Below are positions 9,554 to 19,166 of a DNA stretch of 64,000 nt, one piece after another. Origin of the DNA: Saprospiraceae bacterium (GTDB taxonomy: Bacteria; Bacteroidota; Bacteroidia; Chitinophagales; Saprospiraceae); assembly GCA_022844565.1 (NCBI GenBank), contig JALHLK010000010.1, positions 62,001-126,000 of the forward strand. The letters run 5' to 3'. Position numbers and translations under genes: made by a program. Position 1 is the stretch's first letter; each line of letters begins with the position of its first letter. The notes under the pieces were generated by a model. That model saw only the letters and a program-made list of their open reading frames with translations, did no database searches and was not told the origin of the DNA.

Positions 9554-11128
9554 ATGAAAAATATATTATATAAAATAAGTTTAATGTTTATTGCTACGGT
9601 TTTTGTGGCCTCTTGCAACAAAGACGCTCTAGTTGATTTAAATAATAATCCTAACGCAGTGACTGAGATGGATCCTGCATTCTTATTGACGACTGCTCTT
9701 TTGAGAATTGGCGGAGAATATGAGAATACAAGAGCTCCAATGATTTATGCTTCCACAATGATGCAGCAAACTGCTTCAACCGCTGGATATTTCAGCGGTG
9801 ATAAGTATTTTTATAATGCACAGTATAGTGGTGCTTATATGGAAGCCCACTATCCTGGACTTATCCGATTACTTTCCAATGTTATTGAGCAGACTAAAGA
9901 TGATGCATCAAGAGCTAATTTAAATGCAATGGCTACTATTGCTAGGGCTTTTGATCTACATAGAATGACAGACATATATGGAGATATCCCTTACAAACAA
10001 GCTGGATACGGCTTACAAAGTGAAGAGAATTGGTTTCCAAAATACGATACTCAAAAGGAGGTATATACGGCTATCATTGCTGATGTAAAAGCAGCAAGAG
10101 ATAAGTTAAGTGCAAATGGTGGTAACGTAGGAGCTCAAGATGTAATCTATAATGGCAATATATCTTTGTGGAAAAAATTTGCAAATGCATTGTTGATGAG
10201 AGCTGCTTTGAGAATGCAAAGAGTTGATGAAGCGACAGGCAAGTCAGTATTTGCAGAGGCTTTTGCTTCAGGTACTTTCGCTTCTAATGCGGAGCATGCG
10301 ACGATCAAGTATTTAAATGGACCTCAAGGTCACAATAGAAATGGTTTAAATGATGGTTATTGGGGTAATAACAAATATTCAAGAGATTGTAAAATTAGTA
10401 AAACTTTTATCGATTGGATGCGAGCAAATAATGATCCTAGATTGACCATTATAGCTGGAGCAACAGGTAATCCAGATGATCCAACGACATGGGTTACAAC
10501 CGCCGCTGCACAAAGAGGTTTGCCAAATGGATATAATGGTACTACGATTTTAGATATTTTAAACCCAACAGACAGAGCGACATTTACTACAGCTGGAATA
10601 GGTACTCGTATGTTTTCTATGCTTAATTTAAAGTATTTGGATTGGGAAGATCCATATTATTTGATTTCTTACTCTGAAACTCAATTAATGGCATCGGAGG
10701 CGGCATTAAGAGGTTGGATCACAGGTAATGCTGAGACTTTCTTTAATAATGGTGTGGCTGGTGCAATCAATGCATGGACGCAGTTTGATGCTTCATTCGC
10801 ACGTACACCTGCTGAAGTAAGTGCATACATAGCTGGAAGAGGATTTGCTGCGGCTAGCAACGACAATAAACTTAGAATCATTGGTGAAGAATACTGGGCT
10901 TCTACCTTCTTAAATGCCCTTGAATCTTGGGCCAATTGGAGAAGAACTGGACATCCAGCACTTACACCGACTAGCAATCCTAATGCGGCTGAAGGTCCTG
11001 TGATCCCAAGAAGATTGAGATATTGGGAAAATGAAGCGGGCTCTAATCCTGCCAACTACAGTGCTGCTGTTGCAAGAATGGGTGGTGATCTTTTTAACGT
11101 CAAGGTTTGGTGGGACGGAGGAAAATAG
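9554..11128 (+). CDS. SusD/RagB-family substrate-binding outer-membrane lipoprotein
   Basis: A 524-residue surface lipoprotein that caps the SusC barrel. The lipobox VFVASC places the lipidated cysteine at residue 21. The start of the mature protein (NNNPNAVTEMDPAFLLTTAL) is typical of the SusD-like_2 subfamily. TPR-like helices follow (for example ARAFDLHRMTDIYGDIPY and ETQLMASEAALRGW). It ends in the usual aromatic/Gly region (WWDGGK). It lies 29 nt after SusC and is followed by a strong terminator, so the pair forms a two-gene unit. The ligand cannot be predicted from sequence. The glycosidase and epimerase genes downstream hint at a glycan (inference). Confidence 0.94.
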   Translation: MKNILYKISLMFIATVFVASCNKDALVDLNNNPNAVTEMDPAFLLTTALLRIGGEYENTRAPMIYASTMMQQTASTAGYFSGDKYFYNAQYSGAYMEAHYPGLIRLLSNVIEQTKDDASRANLNAMATIARAFDLHRMTDIYGDIPYKQAGYGLQSEENWFPKYDTQKEVYTAIIADVKAARDKLSANGGNVGAQDVIYNGNISLWKKFANALLMRAALRMQRVDEATGKSVFAEAFASGTFASNAEHATIKYLNGPQGHNRNGLNDGYWGNNKYSRDCKISKTFIDWMRANNDPRLTIIAGATGNPDDPTTWVTTAAAQRGLPNGYNGTTILDILNPTDRATFTTAGIGTRMFSMLNLKYLDWEDPYYLISYSETQLMASEAALRGWITGNAETFFNNGVAGAINAWTQFDASFARTPAEVSAYIAGRGFAAASNDNKLRIIGEEYWASTFLNALESWANWRRTGHPALTPTSNPNAAEGPVIPRRLRYWENEAGSNPANYSAAVARMGGDLFNVKVWWDGGK

Positions 11129-11163
11129 AAAATTTGATTTTTATAATAATTAGTGATTTATGT

Positions 11164-11202
11164 ATCAGAATGGGTTGTTTTTAGCAGCCCATTTTGATTT
11201 TT
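11164..11202 (+). terminator. Terminator after the SusC/SusD pair
   Basis: Fourteen-base-pair stem (11164-11177 with 11185-11198, two G-T pairs) with a 7-nt loop, followed by TTTT. It separates susCD from the next gene at 11277. Confidence 0.85.
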
Positions 11203-11276
11203 GTAATTTTCTTTGTAACTTTATCTATTGTATAAGCATCATCTATTGTAAAAGCATTTTATTACTATATTAAAAA

Positions 11277-14200
11277 TTGTTGTTAAAATTGATTAGACAT
11301 ATTTACTTCACTATTTTATTATTTTATGTTTTATCTTTTGGATTGAATGGACAAACTCTTTTTACCCCTATTTCACATCAGTTGTCTGGATTGAAATTTG
11401 AAAATAGATTGATAGAATCTCCTCAAAATAATATTATTACTTATGAATACTTTTACAACGGTGGTGGAGTAGCAGCAGGTGATTTTAATAATGACGGTTG
11501 GATTGACTTATATTTTACATCCAACATGGGCGAAAACAAGTTCTACATCAATAACAAGAATTTCACATTTTCAGATATAACAAAATCAGCTGGAGTCGCC
11601 GGCAGTAAAGGTTGGAAGACTGGTGTGTCAGTTGCAGATATCAATGGAGATGGATGGCTAGACATTTATGTTTGTTACTCAGGTGACGTAAATGCTAAGG
11701 CACGTACCAATCAGCTTTTTATAAATAATGGCAATCTTACTTTCACAGAAAAAGCAAAAGAATACGGAGTCGATGACACAGGACATTCTACACATGCCGT
11801 ATTTTTTGATTTTGATCGTGATGGAGATTTAGACCTCTATGTGCTCAATCATAATGTCAAACAATTTAGAAATTTCGATGCAGCTTATGTGAAGAAATTG
11901 GTGGATCCTGATGCTGGAGATAGATTATATGAAAATGTCAATGGAAAATTTAAAGAGATAACACAAAAAGCAGGTATTAAATCAAATCCTTTGGGTTATG
12001 GCCTTGGTATTAATGTATCTGATTTTAACAATGACGGATGGCCCGACATATATGTGAGTAATGATTATGTCGAAGAAGATTATTTATACATCAACAACAA
12101 AAATGGAACTTTTACAGAGTCGTTAAAAACGATGATTGGACACATTTCCAATTTCAGCATGGGAATTGACGCAGCCGATATCAATAATGATGGTTTGATT
12201 GATATTTTTACTCTAGATATGCTACCTGAGGATAATAAAAGACAAAAACTGCTCTTTGCGCCTGATAATTTTGAAGTTTATAACAATATGGTTGATAATG
12301 GTTTTTATCATCAAATCATGCGAAACATGCTTCAACTCAACAATGGAAATGGAACATTTAGTGAAATAGGACAGTTGGCAGGTATCTCAAATACAGATTG
12401 GAGTTGGTCGTCTTTGTTTGCAGATTATGACAATGATGGGTACCAAGACTTATTTGTCACTAATGGATATGGAAGGGATATGATCAATCGCGACTTTATG
12501 AAATTTTATGCTGACGAAAGGTCAAAACACCTACAAGGCACGACAGATTCTAAAATGTTTCAATTGCTTCAAACGATTACATCGACGCCATTACAAAACT
12601 ATATTTACAAAAACAATGGTGATTTAACTTTTTCAAATAAAATAAAGGAATGGGGGATAGAAGGTACCGACTTTTCACATGGTGCTGTCTATGCTGATTT
12701 GGATAATGATGGAGACCTTGACTTGGTCACCAATCGTATGAATGATTTTGCGGGAGTATTCAAAAATAACAGTAGTGAATTAAAAAAAGGTAACTACGTA
12801 CAATTTTCTCTCAAAAGTCCTTCAAAAAATGTGCAAGCTATTGGAGCCAAAATTACTGTTTACACTCCAAAAGGCTATGTATATAAAGAATACTATCCCG
12901 TACATGGTTTTCAGTCATCAATGTCCATCCCCTTACATTTAGGGTTACCTTCAGAAAAAATAGACTCTGTCAAAATTATTTGGCCTAACGGAGAAAGTCA
13001 ACATTTAGCCAATCCCCAAGCAAATGTCCATCATAAAATCAATTACTCACCGAATGCACCAAGTATCAAATTAAATAGTTTAGTTGTAAATGTCCAACCT
13101 CCCACTTTTTTTAAAACTGAAGTACAAAAACTCCCATTCAAACACGAAGAACTTTTGGTCAATGACTTCAAAGTTCAGCCGCTAATACCCAATATGGTTT
13201 CACTACATGGTCCTAAACTTACGAAAGGAGATATCAATGGGGATGGACTTGAAGATGTCTTTATGCCAGGTCCTGAGGGAAAAGATGGCATGGTACTTAT
13301 TCAAAACAAGGATGGATCGTTCACAAAATCAAAGCAAGTAGCTTTAGAAGTAGATGCTAAATACGAGGATACCTATGGATTGCTTTTTGATGCCGATCAA
13401 GATGAGGATTTAGATCTTTGGGTGGTTTCGGGTGGATTTGGTGAAGAAAACTCAGGACTGCCGCTAGAAGATAGGTACTATATCAACACAGGAGGTATTT
13501 TTGAAAAAAAGCAAAACATCCTACCCAAAGATAATTTTGCAGGAAGTATAGCCGTGTCTTGGGATTATGATAGCGATGGAGATCTCGATGTATTCGTAGG
13601 TGGTAGGGTTGCTCAAGGCAAATATCCCTTATCCCCAGGCAGTAAGTTATATTCTAACAATGGCAAAGGGCAATTTGAAGATAAAACCAATGAAATAGCA
13701 TCAATTTTTAATAACAATGAGATGTTAACCTATGCAGTCGTAGGGTCCATTGGCAATACAAATACTTTAATCACTTGCGGAGAATGGTCGACCATCAAGA
13801 CCTATCAATTTGTAGATGGTAAAATCATAGAGACAACTAACAATCACTTTCAAGATACACTTTCAGGATGGTGGAATACACTCCACTTATCTGATATGGA
13901 CGGAGATGGAGACCTAGATTTGATTGCTGGAAATTGGGGATTAAATGCACAGTTTAAACCTTCCAACAGCCAACCTATGGATTTATATTTCGACGATTTT
14001 GATAAAAATGGATACCTAGACCCCTTGTGGTGTTATTACATACAAGATGAGTCTTGGCCCGTAGCTTCAAGAGATGAAATCACAGATCAAATTGTAGCAT
14101 TAAGAAAGAAATATGTGACTTATCATTCTTACGCAGAGCAACAATTGACCGATATCCTTCCCCATCTAAACTTAAATCAGGTTAACAAGAAAGTAGTTAA

Positions 14201-14588
14201 CACATTGGAAACAAGGTGGTTTGAGAACGAAGGCGGTAAGTTTAAAAAGCGAAGTTTGCCTATACAGGCCAATTTTTCTCCAACCTATGCCATTCACACA
14301 GATGATTTTAATGAAGATGGTATCAAAGATATTCTTTTAGGTGGTAATATAGCGTACACCCGCATCCGAGTAGGAAAAAATGAAACAAGCTTTGGCGTTT
14401 TATTACTTGGAGATCAAAATGGTGAATATCATTACACAAATCAAGTAGCTTCAGGACTTGATTTAAAAGGTTGTATTCGTAGTTTTTTACCGTTAAAAAG
14501 TATAAGTGGTGAGAAAAAAGTACTTGTAGGGATTAATAATGAGTTTCCAATTGTGATTTCGACACAATTACAGTCTAAAAAACAGTAA
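11277..14588 (+). CDS. CRTAC1-like FG-GAP/VCBS repeat protein with ASPIC/UnbV domain
   Basis: A 1103-residue exported protein built mainly of calcium-binding FG-GAP repeats (for example AAGDFNNDGWIDLYFTSN, VSDFNNDGWPDIYVSNDYV and YADLDNDGDLDLVTNRMN). These form one or two beta-propellers, one before and one after an ASPIC/UnbV domain at about 540-595 (HLGLPSEKIDSVKIIWPNG). The start is a TTG at 11277; the first in-frame ATG lies beyond the signal peptide (LIRHIYFTILLFYVLSFG), so an unusual start is required. No cysteine lipobox and no T9SS tail are seen. It is probably transcribed with the haloperoxidase gene 2 nt downstream. Function unknown; such genes often sit beside SusCD pairs. Confidence 0.9.
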   Translation: MLLKLIRHIYFTILLFYVLSFGLNGQTLFTPISHQLSGLKFENRLIESPQNNIITYEYFYNGGGVAAGDFNNDGWIDLYFTSNMGENKFYINNKNFTFSDITKSAGVAGSKGWKTGVSVADINGDGWLDIYVCYSGDVNAKARTNQLFINNGNLTFTEKAKEYGVDDTGHSTHAVFFDFDRDGDLDLYVLNHNVKQFRNFDAAYVKKLVDPDAGDRLYENVNGKFKEITQKAGIKSNPLGYGLGINVSDFNNDGWPDIYVSNDYVEEDYLYINNKNGTFTESLKTMIGHISNFSMGIDAADINNDGLIDIFTLDMLPEDNKRQKLLFAPDNFEVYNNMVDNGFYHQIMRNMLQLNNGNGTFSEIGQLAGISNTDWSWSSLFADYDNDGYQDLFVTNGYGRDMINRDFMKFYADERSKHLQGTTDSKMFQLLQTITSTPLQNYIYKNNGDLTFSNKIKEWGIEGTDFSHGAVYADLDNDGDLDLVTNRMNDFAGVFKNNSSELKKGNYVQFSLKSPSKNVQAIGAKITVYTPKGYVYKEYYPVHGFQSSMSIPLHLGLPSEKIDSVKIIWPNGESQHLANPQANVHHKINYSPNAPSIKLNSLVVNVQPPTFFKTEVQKLPFKHEELLVNDFKVQPLIPNMVSLHGPKLTKGDINGDGLEDVFMPGPEGKDGMVLIQNKDGSFTKSKQVALEVDAKYEDTYGLLFDADQDEDLDLWVVSGGFGEENSGLPLEDRYYINTGGIFEKKQNILPKDNFAGSIAVSWDYDSDGDLDVFVGGRVAQGKYPLSPGSKLYSNNGKGQFEDKTNEIASIFNNNEMLTYAVVGSIGNTNTLITCGEWSTIKTYQFVDGKIIETTNNHFQDTLSGWWNTLHLSDMDGDGDLDLIAGNWGLNAQFKPSNSQPMDLYFDDFDKNGYLDPLWCYYIQDESWPVASRDEITDQIVALRKKYVTYHSYAEQQLTDILPHLNLNQVNKKVVNTLETRWFENEGGKFKKRSLPIQANFSPTYAIHTDDFNEDGIKDILLGGNIAYTRIRVGKNETSFGVLLLGDQNGEYHYTNQVASGLDLKGCIRSFLPLKSISGEKKVLVGINNEFPIVISTQLQSKKQ

Positions 14589-14590
14589 AA

Positions 14591-15889
14591 TTGAAAAGTA
14601 AGACCATAATTTTTAGTTTTTTAATCATTGCAAATTGTTTATTTGCCAATGGTAGAAAAGCTGTAGAGATGTACGTCTCCAACCTCAAAAAAATAACGGA
14701 TGTGATGGTTTATGATGTTACTTCTCCTGTGGCATCGGCTAGGTATTATGCCTACTCAACTTTGGCTTCACATGAAGTGCTTGCCATGTTAGATCAAGAT
14801 CAAAGCATATTAAGGCACATTAATTTGATGTTAGACAAGCCTAATTTTATATTCGATAAATCTACTATTGATCCTATAGCTACCCCAACTTTGGCCATGT
14901 TAAAAACTGCAAATCTGTTGCTTCCTTCAGGTAACAAATTAAAGGCAGATATAGACAATATAATAAGCAATATCCCACAAAATAGAAAAAAGGATAGTGA
15001 GCGCTTGGCAGATTTTATCAGTCTGTATATTCAAAAATGGGCTCTCACAGATGGATTTTTACAACTCAATAATCTTAGGAAATATACACCTAAAAGAGGC
15101 AAAGAATATTGGCAACCTACAGCACCTGCGTTTATGGCTCCCGTAGAGCCTAATTGGAGTACAATACGCCCTTTCTTTTTAGAGTCCGCTCAACAATTTC
15201 GCCCCCCTCTACCAAATGCATATGACGAAAACACAGATAGTCCATTTATGAAAGAGCTTAAAGAAGTATATGATTTATCTAAGGTATTGACCAAAGAGCA
15301 AATACATATTGCTAACTTTTGGGATTGTAATCCATACATGATATCACAAATAGGCCATGTGGAGTTTGGGGTCAAAAAAATCTCCCCTGGTGGTCATTGG
15401 ATGGGCATTGCTGGTATCGTTTGCAAAAAACAAAAAGTTTCATTCAGGAAATCTGTGTTGGTTCATACCATATTAGCCATGACATTGCATGATGCTTTTA
15501 TCGTATGTTGGGACGAAAAGTACAATAGTAATAGAATAAGACCCGAAACGGTTATTAATAGATTAATTGACAAAGCTTGGCGACCACTATTGCAGACACC
15601 CCCTTTTCCAGAATATGTTTCGGGCCATTCTGTAGCTTCTACGGCTTCTGCTAAAATCTTGACTCAACTTTTAGGAGATAATATCAGATTCGCCGACGAT
15701 ACAGAAGTAGAATTTGGTATCAAAAAGCGCAAATTCAAATCATTTAACCAAGCGGCTGGAGAAGCATCTATATCCAGACTTTATGGCGGTATCCACTATC
15801 GAGATGGCATCGTGAATGGGGTATGGCAAGGTGGAATGATTGGTGATTTTGTGTTGAATAAATTAAAGTCAGTTTATTCTGACAGGTAA
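14591..15889 (+). CDS. Vanadium-dependent haloperoxidase-like / PAP2-superfamily secreted enzyme
   Basis: A 432-residue secreted protein with a signal peptide (about 1-19, ending LFANG) that starts at a TTG. The next in-frame ATG is residue 28, after the signal peptide. Vanadate/phosphate-binding motifs are visible in order: K310 and R317-P318 (KYNSNRIRP), S344-G345-H346 (YVSGHS) and R396 with H402 (SRLYGGIH). After H402 the usual HxxxD spacing is shortened to HYRD. The family either oxidises halides with peroxide or hydrolyses phosphate esters; sequence alone does not decide which. Its start lies 2 nt after the FG-GAP protein, so the two are almost certainly co-translated. Confidence 0.88.
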   Translation: MKSKTIIFSFLIIANCLFANGRKAVEMYVSNLKKITDVMVYDVTSPVASARYYAYSTLASHEVLAMLDQDQSILRHINLMLDKPNFIFDKSTIDPIATPTLAMLKTANLLLPSGNKLKADIDNIISNIPQNRKKDSERLADFISLYIQKWALTDGFLQLNNLRKYTPKRGKEYWQPTAPAFMAPVEPNWSTIRPFFLESAQQFRPPLPNAYDENTDSPFMKELKEVYDLSKVLTKEQIHIANFWDCNPYMISQIGHVEFGVKKISPGGHWMGIAGIVCKKQKVSFRKSVLVHTILAMTLHDAFIVCWDEKYNSNRIRPETVINRLIDKAWRPLLQTPPFPEYVSGHSVASTASAKILTQLLGDNIRFADDTEVEFGIKKRKFKSFNQAAGEASISRLYGGIHYRDGIVNGVWQGGMIGDFVLNKLKSVYSDR

Positions 15890-15915
15890 GCTCAGGTACA
15901 TATGTGAAAGTTTCT

Positions 15916-15923
15916 TATATTTG
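15916..15923 (+). promoter_or_regulatory. Candidate -7 box for the GHL10 gene
   Basis: TATATTTG fits TAnnTTTG and lies 26 nt before the ATG at 15949. No -33 TTG is clear. Confidence 0.4.
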
Positions 15924-15948
15924 AATTCTAAATGTGATAGTCAAATAT

Positions 15949-17718
15949 ATGAAAGTTAAATTGCTTCTCTTGTTCTTGATGTCTTTGGTTTTGAACATCC
16001 AAAATGGACTAGGCCAAAAACATGAGATGCGAGGTGTGTGGATATCGTCGGTATCTAATCTCGATTGGCCAAGTTCAAAAAATTTATCACCTGATGCGCA
16101 GCGGAAATCCTATATTGATTTACTGGATTTATTACAACAAAGGGGAATAAACTCAATATTCATGCAGATAAGACCTTCGTGTGATGCCCTTTATCCCAGT
16201 CAGATAGAACCTTGGTCAGAATGGCTTACAGGTTCACAAGGTCGAGCACCACAACCATTTTACGATCCTTTGCAGTTTATGATCGACGAGGCACAGAATA
16301 GGGGAATGGAATTTCACGCGTGGCTCAATCCATTTAGAGCAGTGGTAAGTGTGAGTGGGTCAAGTGTTGCTGAAAATCACATTAGTAAAACCCATCCGCA
16401 GTGGATAATCACCTACGGCAACCTCAAAATTTTGAATCCAGGTATACCAGATGCGCGTGCTCATATCATCAAAGTAGTAATGGATATTGTGAGGAGATAC
16501 CCCGTGGATGGTATTCATTTTGACGATTATTTTTACCCCTACCCACAAGTTGGACAAACCATCAATGATGCGACTACTTTTCAAGAATTCAATCGAAATA
16601 TTGGAAGTGTCAGTGATTGGAGGAGGGATAACATCAATATTTTTATTAAAGATTGTAGAGATAGTATAAAAGCATTTGACAAGCGGATTAAATATGGTGT
16701 GAGCCCATTTGGCATTTGGAGAAACAGGTCTTCAGATCCATCGGGCAGTGCTACCAATGGGTTACAATCCTTTAGTGATATTTTTGCTGATTCAAAAAAA
16801 TGGGTAGAATCTGGATGGTTAGATTATGTGGTGCCTCAGATTTATTGGGCATTTGGCTTTTCGGCAGCAGCCTACGACGCCTTGGTCCCTTGGTGGGCTA
16901 GCCTCTCCAATCCTCATCACTTGTATATTGGTCACGGTGTATATCGATTAGATCCTTCGTCTACTACTATTTTTAGCCATGCTGAAATCCCAAATCAAAT
17001 CAAATACAATAGGAACATTCCCAACGTGCAAGGAAGTTTATTTTTTAGAGCGGGTAATTTAAGATCCAATTTTAAAGGTATTAGCGATTCATTGCAACTT
17101 AATATGTATAAATACGCAGCTTTACGGCCCAAGATGCCTTGGTTGGACAATATCGCACCCGAAGCACCAACAATGCTAACCCTAGCGCATGGGGATGGTA
17201 AAGTGAGTTTGAATTGGGTTCGTAGTGGTCAAGCGTCAGATGGTGAATATGCCCGACAATATGCCATTTATAGATTTAAAAGTACAGATAAAATTGAAAT
17301 TACAAACCCTGAAAATCTCATACATATCACACCAAAGGATGTCAATAAGTATGATGACGTTTTTCCCGTAGATCAAAATCAATCTTATACCTACATTGTG
17401 ACTGCTTTAGATAGGTTGCACAATGAAAGTCCTTCCACAAATATGGCAACAATTCAGGCTAAACTTACTAGTTTGCATGCCGAATGGATTGAAAAGATAA
17501 AAGTATATCCAAATCCTGTAAGTGAGCGACTCATGATAGACTTTAGAACTCTAGCGTCATTGCCAAACTATGTGGAAATCATCAATTCCCAAGGTAATGT
17601 ACTTTATAGAAAAGAGGTCAGTGATTTTATAGAGGAAGTGGATGTATCTCATTTGGTGGCAGGGATTTATTTTGTAAATATTGATAATTCTGTTAAAATT
17701 AGGGTTTTGAAGAATTAA
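15949..17718 (+). CDS. GHL10-type (DUF187) glycosyl hydrolase with T9SS sorting domain
   Basis: A 589-residue secreted enzyme. The ATG at 15949 gives a clean signal peptide (KLLLLFLMSLVLNIQNGLGQ). The in-frame GTG at 15934 would add only five residues. The catalytic barrel covers about 25-330, with family motifs MRGVWISSVSNLDWPS, GINSIFMQIRP, FHAWLNPFRA, DGIHFDDYFYP and DYVVPQIYW. An Fn3-like segment follows (about 400-490). The last 80 residues are a type A T9SS signal (VYPNPVSERLMIDF to AGIYFVNI). Known relatives act on peptidoglycan-like or other glycans; the exact bond is unknown. Export by T9SS suggests that it is released or anchored at the surface. Confidence 0.9.
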   Translation: MKVKLLLLFLMSLVLNIQNGLGQKHEMRGVWISSVSNLDWPSSKNLSPDAQRKSYIDLLDLLQQRGINSIFMQIRPSCDALYPSQIEPWSEWLTGSQGRAPQPFYDPLQFMIDEAQNRGMEFHAWLNPFRAVVSVSGSSVAENHISKTHPQWIITYGNLKILNPGIPDARAHIIKVVMDIVRRYPVDGIHFDDYFYPYPQVGQTINDATTFQEFNRNIGSVSDWRRDNINIFIKDCRDSIKAFDKRIKYGVSPFGIWRNRSSDPSGSATNGLQSFSDIFADSKKWVESGWLDYVVPQIYWAFGFSAAAYDALVPWWASLSNPHHLYIGHGVYRLDPSSTTIFSHAEIPNQIKYNRNIPNVQGSLFFRAGNLRSNFKGISDSLQLNMYKYAALRPKMPWLDNIAPEAPTMLTLAHGDGKVSLNWVRSGQASDGEYARQYAIYRFKSTDKIEITNPENLIHITPKDVNKYDDVFPVDQNQSYTYIVTALDRLHNESPSTNMATIQAKLTSLHAEWIEKIKVYPNPVSERLMIDFRTLASLPNYVEIINSQGNVLYRKEVSDFIEEVDVSHLVAGIYFVNIDNSVKIRVLKN

Positions 17719-17779
17719 TTTTACTTTGTTAAGTTGAATTCAGAATGCTTATAAATTTAATTAAAGTTAAAATGGAAAT

Positions 17780-17880
17780 GTCCTTATCAGTTTTTGTCAC
17801 CATTTTTGTTGCAAAAATGTCGCCAAAAGAATTGTGTTTTTTTTTTGTTTTCCACGACCTGAAGGTCGCGGTAACTAAAA
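17780..17880. repeat. Dispersed intergenic inverted-repeat element, copy 1
   Basis: The imperfect palindrome TTTTTGTCACCATTTTTG / CAAAAATGTCGCCAAAAG is followed by a T-run and a second hairpin (CGACC TGAA GGTCG, 17855-17868). A near-identical block occurs at 37994-38055. A small reading frame across it (17745-17936) is explained by the repeat and is not treated as a gene. Confidence 0.6.
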
Positions 17881-17923
17881 AATTATTAAAAAAATATTAT
17901 TTTCACACAAAAAACATCAAGTT

Positions 17924-18985
17924 ATGCCATATCTAGATAAAGCCAATTTTGAATACACTACCCAAGACGGAAAAGAAATAGCTCTTTTTTTATTGACCAA
18001 TAAAAAGGGAAACGAGGTGTGGATTACCAATTATGGTGCGCGTGTGGTAGCTATAAGAGTACCCGACACAGAAGGTACATTGACAGATGTGTTACTAGGG
18101 TTTGATACAATAGACCAATATTTTAAGGATACCACTTATCAAGGGGCTGCAGTGGGTAGATTTGCTAATAGGATTGCTAATGGACAATTCAGTATTGATG
18201 GTCAAACTTATCATGTTTCTAAAAATATCGGAGATCATATCCTCCATGGTGGTTTCACGGGTTTTCATAATCAAGTTTGGGAGGTGAAGGAGGTTAGTCA
18301 ATCAACTATTGAGCTGCATTTATTCAGTCCTGACATGCAAGAAGGATTTCCTGGTAACCTTTCTATAAAATGTACCTACACTTTTACAGAAGATAACGAA
18401 CTTATCTTTGATTGCTCTACTACTCCCGATAAAGATACGGTGATAAATTTTACACAGCATAATTATTTTAATCTTATGGGCGAGGGTACAGGCGATATAT
18501 TAAGTCATGAACTGATGATCAATGCTTCACTTTTTGATGAGCTTAATGATGAATGTATTTGTGAGGGAGATCCAATCCCTGTGGAAAATACTCCGTTCGA
18601 TTTTAGAATTGCTAAAGAGATTGGACGAGACATCAAATTAACCCACGAGCAACTAAAGTTAGGGCAAGGATATGATCATAATTATCATCTCGACAATTTT
18701 GATGGGCAGTTACAGCATGTAGCTAAAGTTGCAGCTCCCAATGGAATCACTCTTGATATTTTGACCAATCAACCTTGTATGCAGCTATATACCTCCAATT
18801 GGTTTTCTGAAACAATTAAAGGTAAATCAGGTAGAATCTACACCAAGCACACCGGTTTTTGCCTAGAACCTCAAGTTGCTCCCAATGCACCGAATAGACC
18901 AAATCTGATCAGTGGTGTGGTCAGGGCAGAGGAGAAGTATGGGTGTGTGGTTGTGCAGCGGTTTGGGGTGAGAGAAAGGATTTAG
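17924..18985 (+). CDS. galM: Aldose 1-epimerase (mutarotase)
   Basis: A 353-residue enzyme that interconverts alpha and beta anomers of sugars such as galactose and glucose. Family motifs are visible: TNYGARVVAI, VGRFANRIANG, the active-site histidine in FTQHNYFNL, and the catalytic-base glutamate in GFCLEPQVAPNAPN near the C-terminus. There is no signal peptide (it starts MPYLDKANFEYT), so it is cytoplasmic. Length is normal for the family. It lies 205 nt after the GHL10 gene, across a repeat element, and may be transcribed separately. Its position suits a role in using sugars released by that enzyme (inference). Confidence 0.93.
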   Translation: MPYLDKANFEYTTQDGKEIALFLLTNKKGNEVWITNYGARVVAIRVPDTEGTLTDVLLGFDTIDQYFKDTTYQGAAVGRFANRIANGQFSIDGQTYHVSKNIGDHILHGGFTGFHNQVWEVKEVSQSTIELHLFSPDMQEGFPGNLSIKCTYTFTEDNELIFDCSTTPDKDTVINFTQHNYFNLMGEGTGDILSHELMINASLFDELNDECICEGDPIPVENTPFDFRIAKEIGRDIKLTHEQLKLGQGYDHNYHLDNFDGQLQHVAKVAAPNGITLDILTNQPCMQLYTSNWFSETIKGKSGRIYTKHTGFCLEPQVAPNAPNRPNLISGVVRAEEKYGCVVVQRFGVRERI

Positions 18986-19166
18986 CAATGAGCTTTTAGC
19001 TTTTAGCTGTTTGTCTTTGGTCTTTAGCGGGTTTACAAAAGGTAAAAACTTGCTCAATCAGTTTGTCCCAATGTTAAAAAGGTTAAGGGCGGTTAAGATG
19101 GCTAAGAGAAGTTAAGATTGATTAGAATTTTCAGAAAACTTAACCTCTTTATCTATATAGAACCCA

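Noticed and set aside
15934-15948. Upstream GTG start for the GHL10 gene
   Set aside because: Adds five polar residues before a perfect ATG-started signal peptide.
17745-17936. 63-residue reading frame on the plus strand
   Set aside because: It crosses an inverted-repeat element also found at 37994-38055 and ends inside the galM start; no independent support.
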